Source of the DNA: CAUYXJ01 sp963577065
GTDB lineage: Bacteria > Chloroflexota > Dehalococcoidia > Tepidiformales > Tepidiformaceae
Assembly (NCBI GenBank): GCA_963577065.1
Contig: CAUYXJ010000008.1
Coordinates: forward strand, 1 to 46,901
Length of the DNA stretch: 46,901 nucleotides
Direction of reading: 5' to 3'
Under the pieces are notes generated by a model that ran no database searches, had not been told where the DNA came from, and was given only the letters and a program-made list of their open reading frames with translations. Shown here one piece after another: positions 23,715 to 31,036 of this stretch (its first letter is position 1; each line of letters begins with the position of its first letter). The position numbers and the translations under genes were made by a program.

Positions 23715-24269
23715 GTGGATCCGCTAACCGGGGACCTGTGGGCGAAGCAGGATCAGCATGTCGGCGACCGGCAGCGGCTTTTCGAAGCCGTGGCGGGAGT
23801 GGTCGATGCCTCCGATGTCCTGTATCCCGGTTCGTTCGTCGACATCGCTCCTTCGTTCGTATTCCCGTCGGTGACGTACGTTGATGCCGATCGTCGTGCT
23901 GCGCGGTTTTTCGCAGATCGTGTTGGCTCCGCCCCCACCGGCCTCGCGGACGGTACGTTCGACCTCCTGGTTTCGTTGTACGCGGGGTTCATCTCGGAGC
24001 ACTGCACTGGCTACCTCCGGGAGGGTGGCACCCTACTGGTGAATCCCAGTCACGGCGACGCGGCGATGGCTTCGATTTATCCTCGCTACACGCTCAGCGG
24101 CGTCGTGAGCACCGGCTCGGGCACCTACAGCGTCAGCCGCGAGAACCTGGAGACCTATCTGGTTCCGAAGACGGATGACGTCATCTCGGCCGAGTATCTG
24201 CACGAGCGAGGCCGCGGCGTCGCCTATACGCGGGCTCCGTATGCCTATCTCTTCGAGCGTACTGAATGA
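23715..24269 (+). CDS. Methyltransferase-like protein of unknown function
   Basis: This 184-residue protein has the feel of a Rossmann-type SAM-dependent methyltransferase: DVLYPGSFVDIAPSFVFPSVTYVDADRRAARFF near residues 34-66 resembles motif I followed by an acidic residue ending strand 2. DLLVSLYAGFISEHCTGYLREGGTLLVN resembles motifs IV-V. The glycine-rich SAM loop (ExGxG) is degenerate (YPGSFVD), so SAM binding is not assured. The GTG start is supported by the TACGAT box 6 nt upstream. No close family is recognised. Its neighbours are the broken Nudix gene and a convergent DinB gene. Confidence 0.65.
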   Translation: MDPLTGDLWAKQDQHVGDRQRLFEAVAGVVDASDVLYPGSFVDIAPSFVFPSVTYVDADRRAARFFADRVGSAPTGLADGTFDLLVSLYAGFISEHCTGYLREGGTLLVNPSHGDAAMASIYPRYTLSGVVSTGSGTYSVSRENLETYLVPKTDDVISAEYLHERGRGVAYTRAPYAYLFERTE

Positions 24270-24339
24270 CGCCGAGCTTCCGCGGGACCGCGGCTGGCTA
24301 GTCTGACCGCCGCGAAACACGCCATCGGGTGCGCTCAGC

Positions 24340-24888
24340 CTAGTACGGCAGCCCCTCTTTCCCGAAGAGCGTGCGGGCGTACGAGGCGCGGCCGAGGTGG
24401 CCGTTGCCGTGGCCGATGAGGCCGTGGCCGATCGCCTCCATGCGGGAGACCTCGCCCCACGGGCGGATGGTCTGGAGTTCGGCGAGGTAGGCGTCGCTCA
24501 TGGCGGCGATGCGCGGGACGACGGCGGCGCTGACGGCCTGCGTGTAGCGATCGAACTCGTCCGCGCCGGGGAAGGGGAGGGCATAGGCCTCGGCCGGGTC
24601 CATCGCCGTCCCTTGGTCGACGCGCGGGAGGCCCCAGGCTTCGTCGAAGCCTTGGGCCAGCCAGACGGGCTGCTCGCGCTCGAAGACGAAGTGGACGATG
24701 TTGTCGACGGTGCGGACTACGTGCCAGATATCGAATCCGAGCGAGTTCGTCGTTTGGCCGCGCGTGTCGCGAATCTGCTCGACGGTGAGGTCGCGGACGG
24801 CCATCTCGCAGTACTGGAGCAGACGCTCCACCAGCCGCGAGTACTGCGCCGCGATCGCGGGCTCGGCCCCGAAGCCGGGGGCGGTCAC
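24340..24888 (-). CDS. DinB-fold family protein (second copy type)
   Basis: This 182-residue DinB superfamily protein has a first histidine in FDIWHVVRTVDNIVHF near residue 56 and a C-terminal cluster HGLIGHGNGHLGRASYA near residue 155 that fits the metal-binding triad. GTG at 24888 is the most likely start. It shares only the fold pattern with the two other DinB-type genes in the window (8244 and 34323), so they look like separate subfamilies and not recent duplicates. The substrate is unknown. Heptamer repeats lie directly upstream. Confidence 0.75.
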   Translation of the reverse strand: MTAPGFGAEPAIAAQYSRLVERLLQYCEMAVRDLTVEQIRDTRGQTTNSLGFDIWHVVRTVDNIVHFVFEREQPVWLAQGFDEAWGLPRVDQGTAMDPAEAYALPFPGADEFDRYTQAVSAAVVPRIAAMSDAYLAELQTIRPWGEVSRMEAIGHGLIGHGNGHLGRASYARTLFGKEGLPY

Positions 24889-24898
24889 TGCGGTGACC

Positions 24899-25193
24899 GG
24901 CCATTGGCCGCTGGCCCTTGGCGACCCGGCGATTGGCCGTTGGGGACTCGGCCGCTGGCCGTTGGCCGTACGTTCGTCTCGCGATGCCCCAGCGCCCAGG
25001 CGCGTCGCTCGCGTCCCTCTCTGAACTTTGAACTCTGAACGTTGAACTCACGCGGGGGATTCGCCACGCCCAAGCGCGTCGCTCGCGTCCCTCTCTAAAC
25101 TTTGAACTCTGAACGTTGAACTCACGCGGGGAACTCTGAACGCTGAACCCACCCCGTCCCTCTCTGAACTTTCAACTTTGAACCTTGAACTCA
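24899..25193. repeat. Two heptamer minisatellites and a 74-bp tandem duplication
   Basis: This gene-free stretch is almost entirely repeat. At about 24905-24968 there are degenerate TGGCCNY heptamers. From 25022 come tandem TGAACNY heptamers (TGAACTT TGAACTC TGAACGT and on). A block including GCGCGTCGCTCGCGTCCCTCT is duplicated with a 74-bp period (24994-25055 and 25068-25129), and a third, diverged heptamer run ends at 25192 in the stop region of the hydrolase gene. A reverse-orientation relative is at 23115-23168. No gene is supported here. Confidence 0.8.
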
Positions 25194-26045
25194 GGGCGTG
25201 TGCTCCTTCAGGAACGCACGGATCGCCTCGATCGTCGCTGGCAGCTTCGCCTCGCTGCGGCAATCGACATCCAGGCAGTGGGCGTCCGGGGCCTCGCGGC
25301 AGATCTGCTCGGCGATGCTCGTGGGGTGGAACTGGTCGCTGCCGGGGAGGATGAGGAGGGGCGTTGGGCAGGTCCGCACCCAGGCCTCGTCCACGCTGAA
25401 GTAGGGCGGGTGGTCGGGCCAGACACCGTCGGCGTAGGACTCGATCAGACTCACGTAGGCGTCTGCGCTCAGGTTCCGGATCTCGTTGCGAAACACGGGG
25501 TCGTCGTGGATGCGGTGGGCGAAGGGCCCGCCTTCGTTACTGCGCATGAAGATGGGATTCGCGACCGCCGCGTCGACGACCGCCCCCGCGCCCCCACTAC
25601 GGGCCAGCTCGATTGTCGGCTGGAACATGTCCATGAACGTCGCGAGCGAGTTCGTGTGGTCTAGGCCGACGGCGTCCTGGCCCACGCCCGCGGTGATCCG
25701 CTCCGGTGCCTCTTGCGAGATGCGGAGGATGTAGGCCACGCCGATGCAGGCCCCGTACGTGTGCGCCCGCTCGACGCCGAGGTCGTCGAGGACCGCGAGC
25801 TGGTCGCCCACCGTAAGGTCGTAGGAGACGGGCGCGGCGGGGGCGGGGCTCTTGCCTGCGTTCCGCTGATCCATCCCGATGACCATGAAGTCGGAGGCGA
25901 ACTCGCGCAGGGGGTTGATCGCACCTACCTCCCAGAAGTCGATCTCGCTGTTCACCCCGCCGGGCGCAAAGCAGAGGAGGGGGAAGCCCTCGCCGAAGGT
26001 CTCGTAGTGGATGACCGCCCCATCAGGCCGCATGATTTCGGGCAC
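25191..26045 (-). CDS. Alpha/beta hydrolase with Cys at the nucleophile elbow
   Basis: This 284-residue alpha/beta-hydrolase-fold protein begins IHYETFGEGFPLLCFAPGG (oxyanion region) and has GMDQRNAGKSPAP. The nucleophile elbow reads TYGACIGVAYILR near residue 96, with Cys in place of Ser in GxSxG. Near the C-terminus, LLILPGSDQFHPT gives the acid. A final catalytic His is not obvious in LPATIEAIRAFL. Cys elbows are known in dienelactone-hydrolase-like members, so it may hydrolyse esters or lactones, or be inactive. GTG 26045 is the start, with AGGAGGA upstream and a TACAAT -10 box at 26076-26071. Confidence 0.82.
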   Translation of the reverse strand: MPEIMRPDGAVIHYETFGEGFPLLCFAPGGVNSEIDFWEVGAINPLREFASDFMVIGMDQRNAGKSPAPAAPVSYDLTVGDQLAVLDDLGVERAHTYGACIGVAYILRISQEAPERITAGVGQDAVGLDHTNSLATFMDMFQPTIELARSGGAGAVVDAAVANPIFMRSNEGGPFAHRIHDDPVFRNEIRNLSADAYVSLIESYADGVWPDHPPYFSVDEAWVRTCPTPLLILPGSDQFHPTSIAEQICREAPDAHCLDVDCRSEAKLPATIEAIRAFLKEHTP

Positions 26046-26070
26046 TTGAATCCTCCTCGAACAGGTCGCG

Positions 26071-26076
26071 ATTGTA
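26071..26076 (-). promoter_or_regulatory. -10 box of the alpha/beta hydrolase gene
   Basis: TACAAT on the minus strand, followed by a leader of about 20 nt containing GAGGAGGA 6 nt before the GTG at 26045. Confidence 0.5.
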
Positions 26077-26141
26077 TTTCAATGGCGCCACGGTTGGCGC
26101 AGGCCCAGCATCCTGGCCGGCTCAAGACACGTTCCGATGGC

Positions 26142-27575
26142 CTACGGTTGCTGGCGCCGTTCGAGAATGCTAGCCCCGCTCCCTGGAAGTGCCGGGAACG
26201 GCCGCGCTTGTTCCAGGGCGTACGAGGCTTGGAGGACGAGGTCGTCGCGGTGGCGTGGCCCGACGATCTGGAGGCCGCAGGGCAGTCCCGCGTCGGTGAG
26301 CCCGGCGGGGACGGAGGCGGCCGGGTGGCCGGTGAAGTTGAAGGGATAGGTGTAGGCGATCCCGTTGGCCGGCTCGCCCTCGATCTCGGAGGGGATGGGC
26401 CCGCTCGGGCCGAACGCCTCCGTCGGGAGCGCGGGCGTGAGCAGCAGGTCGAACTCGTCGAAGACACGTGTCGTCCAGGCGACGAGCTCGCCCCGGCGAC
26501 GGAGGAACTCCTGGAAATCTTCGGGCCCGGCGTCGAGCGCGCGGTCCAGCTGGCGGACGTAGCGTTCCGTGAACTCGTCGTGACGGGTCGAGTAGTTGTC
26601 CCATTCGAGGCCAAGCGATTGGAAGGCGGAGACCCGTGCCCACCAGCCCCCCATCTCGGGGATGGTGTCGCTCGTCTCGACGATCTCGTGGCCCATCGCC
26701 GCGAAGGCGTCGAGGGCGGCGCGGACCTCGCGGAGCACGTCGCGCTGGACGCGTGTCACACCCAGCGTCTCGTTGAAGGCGATGCGCAGTTTCGGCAGCG
26801 GCTCCTCCAAAGCGGCGACGTAGGAGAGTCCCGGGGCAGGCAGCGACTCCGGGTCGGCCGGGTCGGGCCCGGCGACCACGTCCAGGTAGAGGGCGGCGTC
26901 GTGGACGCAGCGCGTGAGCGGCCCGTAGACGCTCAGGCTCAGCCACGACGGCATCGGGCGGGGCGCGATGGGCACGCGTCCGTGCGAGGGCTTGAGCCCG
27001 TACAGCCCCGTGTAGCAGGCGGGGATGCGGATCGACCCACCCCCGTCGCTGGCGGTAGCGAGTGGCACCATGCCCGAGGCGAGCGCCGCCGCGGAGCCCC
27101 CGCTCGAGCCGCCGGGTGTGCGTTCGAGGTTCCAGGGGTTGAGCGTCGGCCCGAAGAGATCGTTGTCCGTAAAGGGGATGTGCCCGAATTCGGGCGTGTT
27201 CGTCTTGCCGACGACGATCGCGCCCGCCTGCTTCAGCCGTTCCACGAGCACGTCGTCGAAGTCGACGCGGTTGTCGCGGTAAAGGCGCGAGCCCTTTGTC
27301 GTGGTGAAGCCGGCCGCGTTTTCGAGGTCCTTCACGCCCAGGGGCAGGCCCGCGAACTGCCCTACCTCCTCGCCCTGCTCGATCCGCTTGGCGAGCGCCT
27401 CTGCTTCACGCAGGGCGCCCTCCTCGTCGACCTCCACGAAGGCGTTCAGCAGCGGATTGAGCTCACCGATGCGGGCCACGGAGCGCTCCATGAGCGCGAC
27501 GGGCGAGACCTCACCGCTGCGGACGAGCGCGCCGAGCGCGTGTGCCGGGGCGAAGTCGAAGTCGCTCGCGTCCAA
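26142..27575 (-). CDS. Amidase (amidase signature family)
   Basis: This 477-residue amidase-signature hydrolase cleaves carboxamides through a Ser-cisSer-Lys triad. The Lys is in PLGVKDLENAAGF near residue 79. The signature GGSSGGSAAALASGMVPLA (cis-Ser and nucleophile region) near residues 155-173 is followed by DGGGSIRIPACYTGLYGLKPSHGRVP. Length and motifs are complete. The substrate is not predictable; related genes include GatA-like and aryl-acylamidases, but no gatC or gatB is nearby. Its start lies 3 bp after the stop of a MoaD/ThiS-type gene, so the two form an operon. Confidence 0.92.
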   Translation of the reverse strand: MDASDFDFAPAHALGALVRSGEVSPVALMERSVARIGELNPLLNAFVEVDEEGALREAEALAKRIEQGEEVGQFAGLPLGVKDLENAAGFTTTKGSRLYRDNRVDFDDVLVERLKQAGAIVVGKTNTPEFGHIPFTDNDLFGPTLNPWNLERTPGGSSGGSAAALASGMVPLATASDGGGSIRIPACYTGLYGLKPSHGRVPIAPRPMPSWLSLSVYGPLTRCVHDAALYLDVVAGPDPADPESLPAPGLSYVAALEEPLPKLRIAFNETLGVTRVQRDVLREVRAALDAFAAMGHEIVETSDTIPEMGGWWARVSAFQSLGLEWDNYSTRHDEFTERYVRQLDRALDAGPEDFQEFLRRRGELVAWTTRVFDEFDLLLTPALPTEAFGPSGPIPSEIEGEPANGIAYTYPFNFTGHPAASVPAGLTDAGLPCGLQIVGPRHRDDLVLQASYALEQARPFPALPGSGASILERRQQP

Positions 27576-27578
27576 GCT

Positions 27579-27818
27579 TCAGCCGCCCTGGATGTTGACA
27601 CGCAACTCGAGGCCGTCGCCGTCGCCGAGGGGCGTCGTGAGTGTCGCTTGGACGTCGTTGATGACGGCGAGGACGGCGTCGGAGTCGCGTTCGTTGAAGC
27701 CCTCGTCGGTGAGGATGTCCTGTGGCGTGAGCCCTTCGTGCCAGTCTTGCGCGAAGGTCTCCCGCTGCGATTTCGAGAGCTTTTGGAGCGTCGGAAAGAG
27801 CTTCACCTGGACCGCCAT
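27579..27818 (-). CDS. MoaD/ThiS-family ubiquitin-like protein with C-terminal Gly-Gly
   Basis: This 79-residue small protein has a beta-grasp-like start (VQVKLFPTLQKL), an acidic helical middle and a C-terminus ending NIQGG. The terminal Gly-Gly is the hallmark of MoaD/ThiS sulfur carriers, which are adenylated and thiocarboxylated by an E1-like enzyme. The start has CGGAGG a few bases upstream and a TAGAAT -10 box at 27842-27837. It is the first gene of an operon with the amidase, an unusual partner. It could feed molybdopterin/tungstopterin synthesis, thiamine, or a protein-conjugation role. Which of these is not determined by the sequence. Confidence 0.72.
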   Translation of the reverse strand: MAVQVKLFPTLQKLSKSQRETFAQDWHEGLTPQDILTDEGFNERDSDAVLAVINDVQATLTTPLGDGDGLELRVNIQGG

Positions 27819-27836
27819 GCGTGCCTCCGGGATCGC

Positions 27837-27842
27837 ATTCTA
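27837..27842 (-). promoter_or_regulatory. -10 box of the MoaD/amidase operon
   Basis: TAGAAT on the minus strand, about 18 nt before the ATG at 27818. The leader holds a CCCGGAGGC Shine-Dalgarno. Confidence 0.45.
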
Positions 27843-27865
27843 GCCGCTCGCAGGGTGCTCCCTGC

Positions 27866-27871
27866 TACGCT
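27866..27871 (+). promoter_or_regulatory. -10 box of leaderless CDF gene
   Basis: TACGCT ends 6 nt before the GTG at 27878, with no Shine-Dalgarno. Confidence 0.5.
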
Positions 27872-27877
27872 GGATTC

Positions 27878-28831
27878 GTGGCCACGCAGCCTGCGCACGC
27901 CCCCGCGGCCGGGCGGGTCCTCGTCCTGGGATTGGCCCTCACGCTGGCCTTCGCGGCCGTCGAGCTGGGCACGAGCTTCGCCACCGGCGCGCTTGCGCTC
28001 GCCTCCGATGCGGCGCACATGCTCGTCGACTCGGCAGGCCTGCTCCTGGCGCTCGTCGCGACGCTCGTCGCGCGCCGCCCCGCGGACCTGCAGCGCAGCT
28101 ACGGGTACGCCCGCGTCGAGGTGCTCGTGGTGCCGCTGCACGTCATCCTGATGCTCGGCTTGGCGGGATACATCGCCTACGAGGGCGTCTCCCGCTTCGG
28201 CGCTCCCCCGGCGGTCGATGGCTGGCCGGTGTTGGCGGTCGGCGTCGTCGGGCTGGGCGTGAACCTGCTCGTGATGCGCATGCTTCATGGCCATAGCGCG
28301 CAGAATCTGAACGTCCGTGGGGCCTTCTTCGAGGTGGCCGCCGATGCGATCGGCTCCGTCGGCGTGATCCTCGCGGCGGTGGTGCTGATCACGACTGGCT
28401 GGAACCGCATCGATGTCATCGTCAGCCTCGCCATTGCCGCCTTTGTCGTGCCCCGCGCTGTCGCCCTCCTGCGGCTCTCGCTGGGGATCCTCCTCGAGGC
28501 CACCCCGCCGGGCATCGAGCTCGAGGCGCTGGAGCGGGATGCGGCGGCCGTGCCCGGCGTCCTCGCCCTCCACGACCTGCACGTCTGGGCGCTTGCGCCG
28601 AGCTTCCTCGCCCTCAGTGCCCATGTCGAGGTGAGCACCATGGAGCGCTGCGAGCAGCAGCTCGGGGCGCTGGTCGCGCTCTTCCGTGAGCGCTACGGCA
28701 TCAGCCATCTCACGCTGCAGCCGGAAACGCGGGCCCTGCATGAGGCGCTCGCCTGCTGTGAGTTCCCCGATGCCGCCGTCGACCACGATCACATCCATGA
28801 GGACGGCGAGGCCGTACCTTTGCGCGGATGA
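27878..28831 (+). CDS. Cation diffusion facilitator (metal efflux)
   Basis: This 317-residue inner-membrane transporter of the CzcD/ZitB type exports divalent metal by proton exchange. Six transmembrane helices are visible across about residues 10-215, followed by a cytoplasmic ferredoxin-like domain. The helix-2 metal motif is ASDAAHMLVDSAG (HxxxD). In helix 5 the usual HxxxD is FFEVAADAIGS, with Glu in place of His, which may change metal preference. The C-terminus is His/Asp-rich (DHDHIHEDGE). The GTG start is fixed by the TACGCT box. Its stop overlaps the ATG of a His-rich lipoprotein, suggesting joint function in metal handling. Confidence 0.9.
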   Translation: MATQPAHAPAAGRVLVLGLALTLAFAAVELGTSFATGALALASDAAHMLVDSAGLLLALVATLVARRPADLQRSYGYARVEVLVVPLHVILMLGLAGYIAYEGVSRFGAPPAVDGWPVLAVGVVGLGVNLLVMRMLHGHSAQNLNVRGAFFEVAADAIGSVGVILAAVVLITTGWNRIDVIVSLAIAAFVVPRAVALLRLSLGILLEATPPGIELEALERDAAAVPGVLALHDLHVWALAPSFLALSAHVEVSTMERCEQQLGALVALFRERYGISHLTLQPETRALHEALACCEFPDAAVDHDHIHEDGEAVPLRG

Positions 28832-29928
28832 ACTTCCTTTTGAGATTGACCTCGTTGCGCTGGGGGTTCGCGCCTTCTTCCGGGCGTTGGCTCTCGCCGT
28901 TGGTCCCGCTCTTGGCCCTTGCGCTCGTCGCCGCGGCTTGCGGCGGCGGTGGCGATGCCGGCGCTGACGAGGGCAACGGGGCTGGTGACCGCGGTTCTGG
29001 GCCCACCGAGCCCGCCGGGGGCGGCGACGGTGGCCCGCAGCTCAACCCCGACGCCGAATCGGTGCAGATCCAGTTCACTTCGCGCGACTTCGCCGTCGGT
29101 CCCGCGAGCAACGTCGGCTTCGCCCTGCTGGCCGAGGACGGGCAGCTACTGGTCGCCGACTCGCTCACCGTCACATTCTTCGATCTGCGTGGGGACGATC
29201 CCGTTGCCGCGATCCAGGTCGCGGCTCAGCCGAGCGCCCCGGGCGTCGGCGCGGAAACCGAGCACGTCCACACGGATGGCTCCGAGCACGTCCACGGCGG
29301 CGAATCCGATCGCCGCGTCACCTACTACGCGCGCGCCGATTTCGAGTACGCCGGCAGCTGGGGGTTGCTCGTGCAGGGCACGCTGGAGGATGGCACCGAG
29401 GTCCAGGGCAATGTGCTGTTCCAGGTGTTCGAGGAGCCCCTCATCCTCGCTCCCGGCGACGAAGCTCCGCGAACGGAGAACCTGACGCGTTTCGATGTCG
29501 AGGACATTCGCACGATCGATTCCGGGACGGTCCCGAACGACATGCACGACCTCACGATCAAGGACGCGCTCGATGCGGGCCGGCCGCTCGTCGTCGTCTT
29601 CTCCACGCCGGCGTTCTGCCAGACGCAGTTCTGTGGACCGGTCACGCAGGAGGTCGAGTCGCTGCACGACGACTACGGCGACCGCGTGGACTTCGTCCAC
29701 ATCGAGGTCTGGACGAATTTCGCGGCGAGCGAGCTGAACGCTGCCGTCGACGAGTGGCTGCTCCAGGAGCACGGCGGCTTCACCGAGCCCTGGGTCTTTG
29801 TAGTCGACCGCGAAGGCGTGATCTACGATCGCTGGGAAAATGCGGTTGCCCGCTCCGTCCTCGAGCCGGCTGTTCAGGCCGTGGCCGGGGGCGCGACCTA
29901 CGCAGAGCTGATCGCAGCGGGCCCCTAG
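28828..29928 (+). CDS. Lipoprotein with thioredoxin-like domain and His-rich segment
   Basis: This 366-residue exported lipoprotein has its signal peptide and lipobox at LVAAAC (Cys near residue 38), followed by a Gly/Asp-rich linker. A histidine-rich stretch (TEHVHTDGSEHVHGGE) near residue 145 looks metal-binding. The C-terminal third resembles a thioredoxin/Sco-type fold with STPAFCQTQFCGPV (C-x4-C) near residue 268 and a WVFVVDREGVIYDRW strand pattern typical of that fold. It overlaps the CDF exporter by 4 bp; a TACCTT box 7 nt before the ATG could also start a leaderless transcript. It probably acts in extracytoplasmic metal or thiol chemistry. tsaD follows 16 bp downstream. Confidence 0.8.
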   Translation: MNFLLRLTSLRWGFAPSSGRWLSPLVPLLALALVAAACGGGGDAGADEGNGAGDRGSGPTEPAGGGDGGPQLNPDAESVQIQFTSRDFAVGPASNVGFALLAEDGQLLVADSLTVTFFDLRGDDPVAAIQVAAQPSAPGVGAETEHVHTDGSEHVHGGESDRRVTYYARADFEYAGSWGLLVQGTLEDGTEVQGNVLFQVFEEPLILAPGDEAPRTENLTRFDVEDIRTIDSGTVPNDMHDLTIKDALDAGRPLVVVFSTPAFCQTQFCGPVTQEVESLHDDYGDRVDFVHIEVWTNFAASELNAAVDEWLLQEHGGFTEPWVFVVDREGVIYDRWENAVARSVLEPAVQAVAGGATYAELIAAGP

Positions 29929-29944
29929 CCCCCGCGGAGGCTGC

Positions 29945-30931
29945 ATGTTCGTCCTCGCGATCGAATCGTCCTGCGACGAGACCGCTGCCGCGCTGGTGGA
30001 AGACGGCACCACCGTTCACGGCGCCGTGGTCGCCAGCCAGGTCGACCTGCACGCGAAATACGGCGGCATCGTGCCCGAGGTCGCGAGTCGCGAGCACCTG
30101 CGCGCGATCGTCCCGGTCATCCGCGAGGCCTTCGCGGACGCCGGCTGCGGACTCGAGGACATCGATGCCGTCTGCGCCACGCGCGGCCCCGGTCTCGCCG
30201 GTGCGCTAATGGTCGGCTACAGCGCGGGCAAAGCGATCGCGTTCGGCCGCGACCTCCCCTTCCTGGGGGTGAACCATCTCGAAGGCCACGTCTATGCGAA
30301 CTGGCTCGTCGAAGGCCCCGCGCCGGTGTTTCCGGCCCTCTGCCTCGTGGTCTCCGGCGGCCACACCGATCTGATCCTCATGCATGGGCACGGCTCCTAC
30401 GAACGGCTCGGCGGCACGCTTGATGACGCCGCCGGGGAGGCGTTCGACAAGTCCGGCCGCCTCCTGGGACTGCCCTTTCCGGGCGGCCCCGAGATCGCGA
30501 AGCTCGCGGCCACGGCCGGCCCCTCCTCCCTCCGCCTCCCCCGCGCCTGGCTGCGGGGCACCCGCGACTTCAGTTTCAGCGGGCTCAAGACCGCGGTGCT
30601 CCACGCCGTCCGCGACGAGGCCGCGCTGCCGGCGGAGATCGCCTGGGAGTTCCAGGAAGCGGTCGTCGACGTGCTCGCCGGCAAGGTCTCGCGCATTGCC
30701 CGCGAGCTGGGCGTGGCCGAGGTGCTGGTCGCGGGGGGCGTGGCCGCCAACACGCGTCTGCGCGAGGAGCTGCAGGAGCGCTGTTCCGTGCCCGTCCGCA
30801 TCCCTCCGCCCTCCCTCTGCACGGACAACGCCGCCATGATCGGCGCCGCGGGCGGGCAGCGGCTCGCCCTCGGCCAGCGCAGCCCCCTGGATGAGGATAT
30901 CTTCAGCACGAACGATTGGACGCGCGTGTAG
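29945..30931 (+). CDS. tsaD: tRNA N6-adenosine threonylcarbamoyltransferase
   Basis: This 328-residue ASKHA-fold enzyme transfers threonylcarbamoyl to A37 of ANN-decoding tRNAs, working with TsaB and TsaE. Motifs: LAIESSCDETAAALV (N-terminal), GGIVPEVASREHL, ATRGPGLAGALMVG, the metal-binding NHLEGHVYANW (HxxxH), LVVSGGHTDLIL, and the C-terminal GGVAANTRLREEL with CTDNAAMIG. The start ATG has a GGAGG Shine-Dalgarno. It is probably transcribed with the upstream metal genes. tsaB and tsaE are not in the window. Confidence 0.97.
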   Translation: MFVLAIESSCDETAAALVEDGTTVHGAVVASQVDLHAKYGGIVPEVASREHLRAIVPVIREAFADAGCGLEDIDAVCATRGPGLAGALMVGYSAGKAIAFGRDLPFLGVNHLEGHVYANWLVEGPAPVFPALCLVVSGGHTDLILMHGHGSYERLGGTLDDAAGEAFDKSGRLLGLPFPGGPEIAKLAATAGPSSLRLPRAWLRGTRDFSFSGLKTAVLHAVRDEAALPAEIAWEFQEAVVDVLAGKVSRIARELGVAEVLVAGGVAANTRLREELQERCSVPVRIPPPSLCTDNAAMIGAAGGQRLALGQRSPLDEDIFSTNDWTRV

Positions 30932-30995
30932 GCTTCGCGGCCTCGCCGGGCTTAACTTTCCCGGCGGCGCTCTGGGGTGGTGGGCGCTGGCGTCC

Positions 30996-31001
30996 TACAC
31001 T
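30996..31001 (+). promoter_or_regulatory. -10 box of the SPFH gene
   Basis: TACACT lies 35 nt before the ATG at 31037, with an AAGGGGGG ribosome site in between. Confidence 0.45.
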
Positions 31002-31036
31002 CTTCCGTACGTACTACGCGGTTCCAAGGGGGGAAT

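Noticed and set aside
25713..28151. Very long open frame on the plus strand
   Set aside because: It is antisense to the amidase and MoaD-type genes and spans several real genes; its sequence is the low-information Arg/Ala/Gly mix typical of G+C-rich shadow frames.
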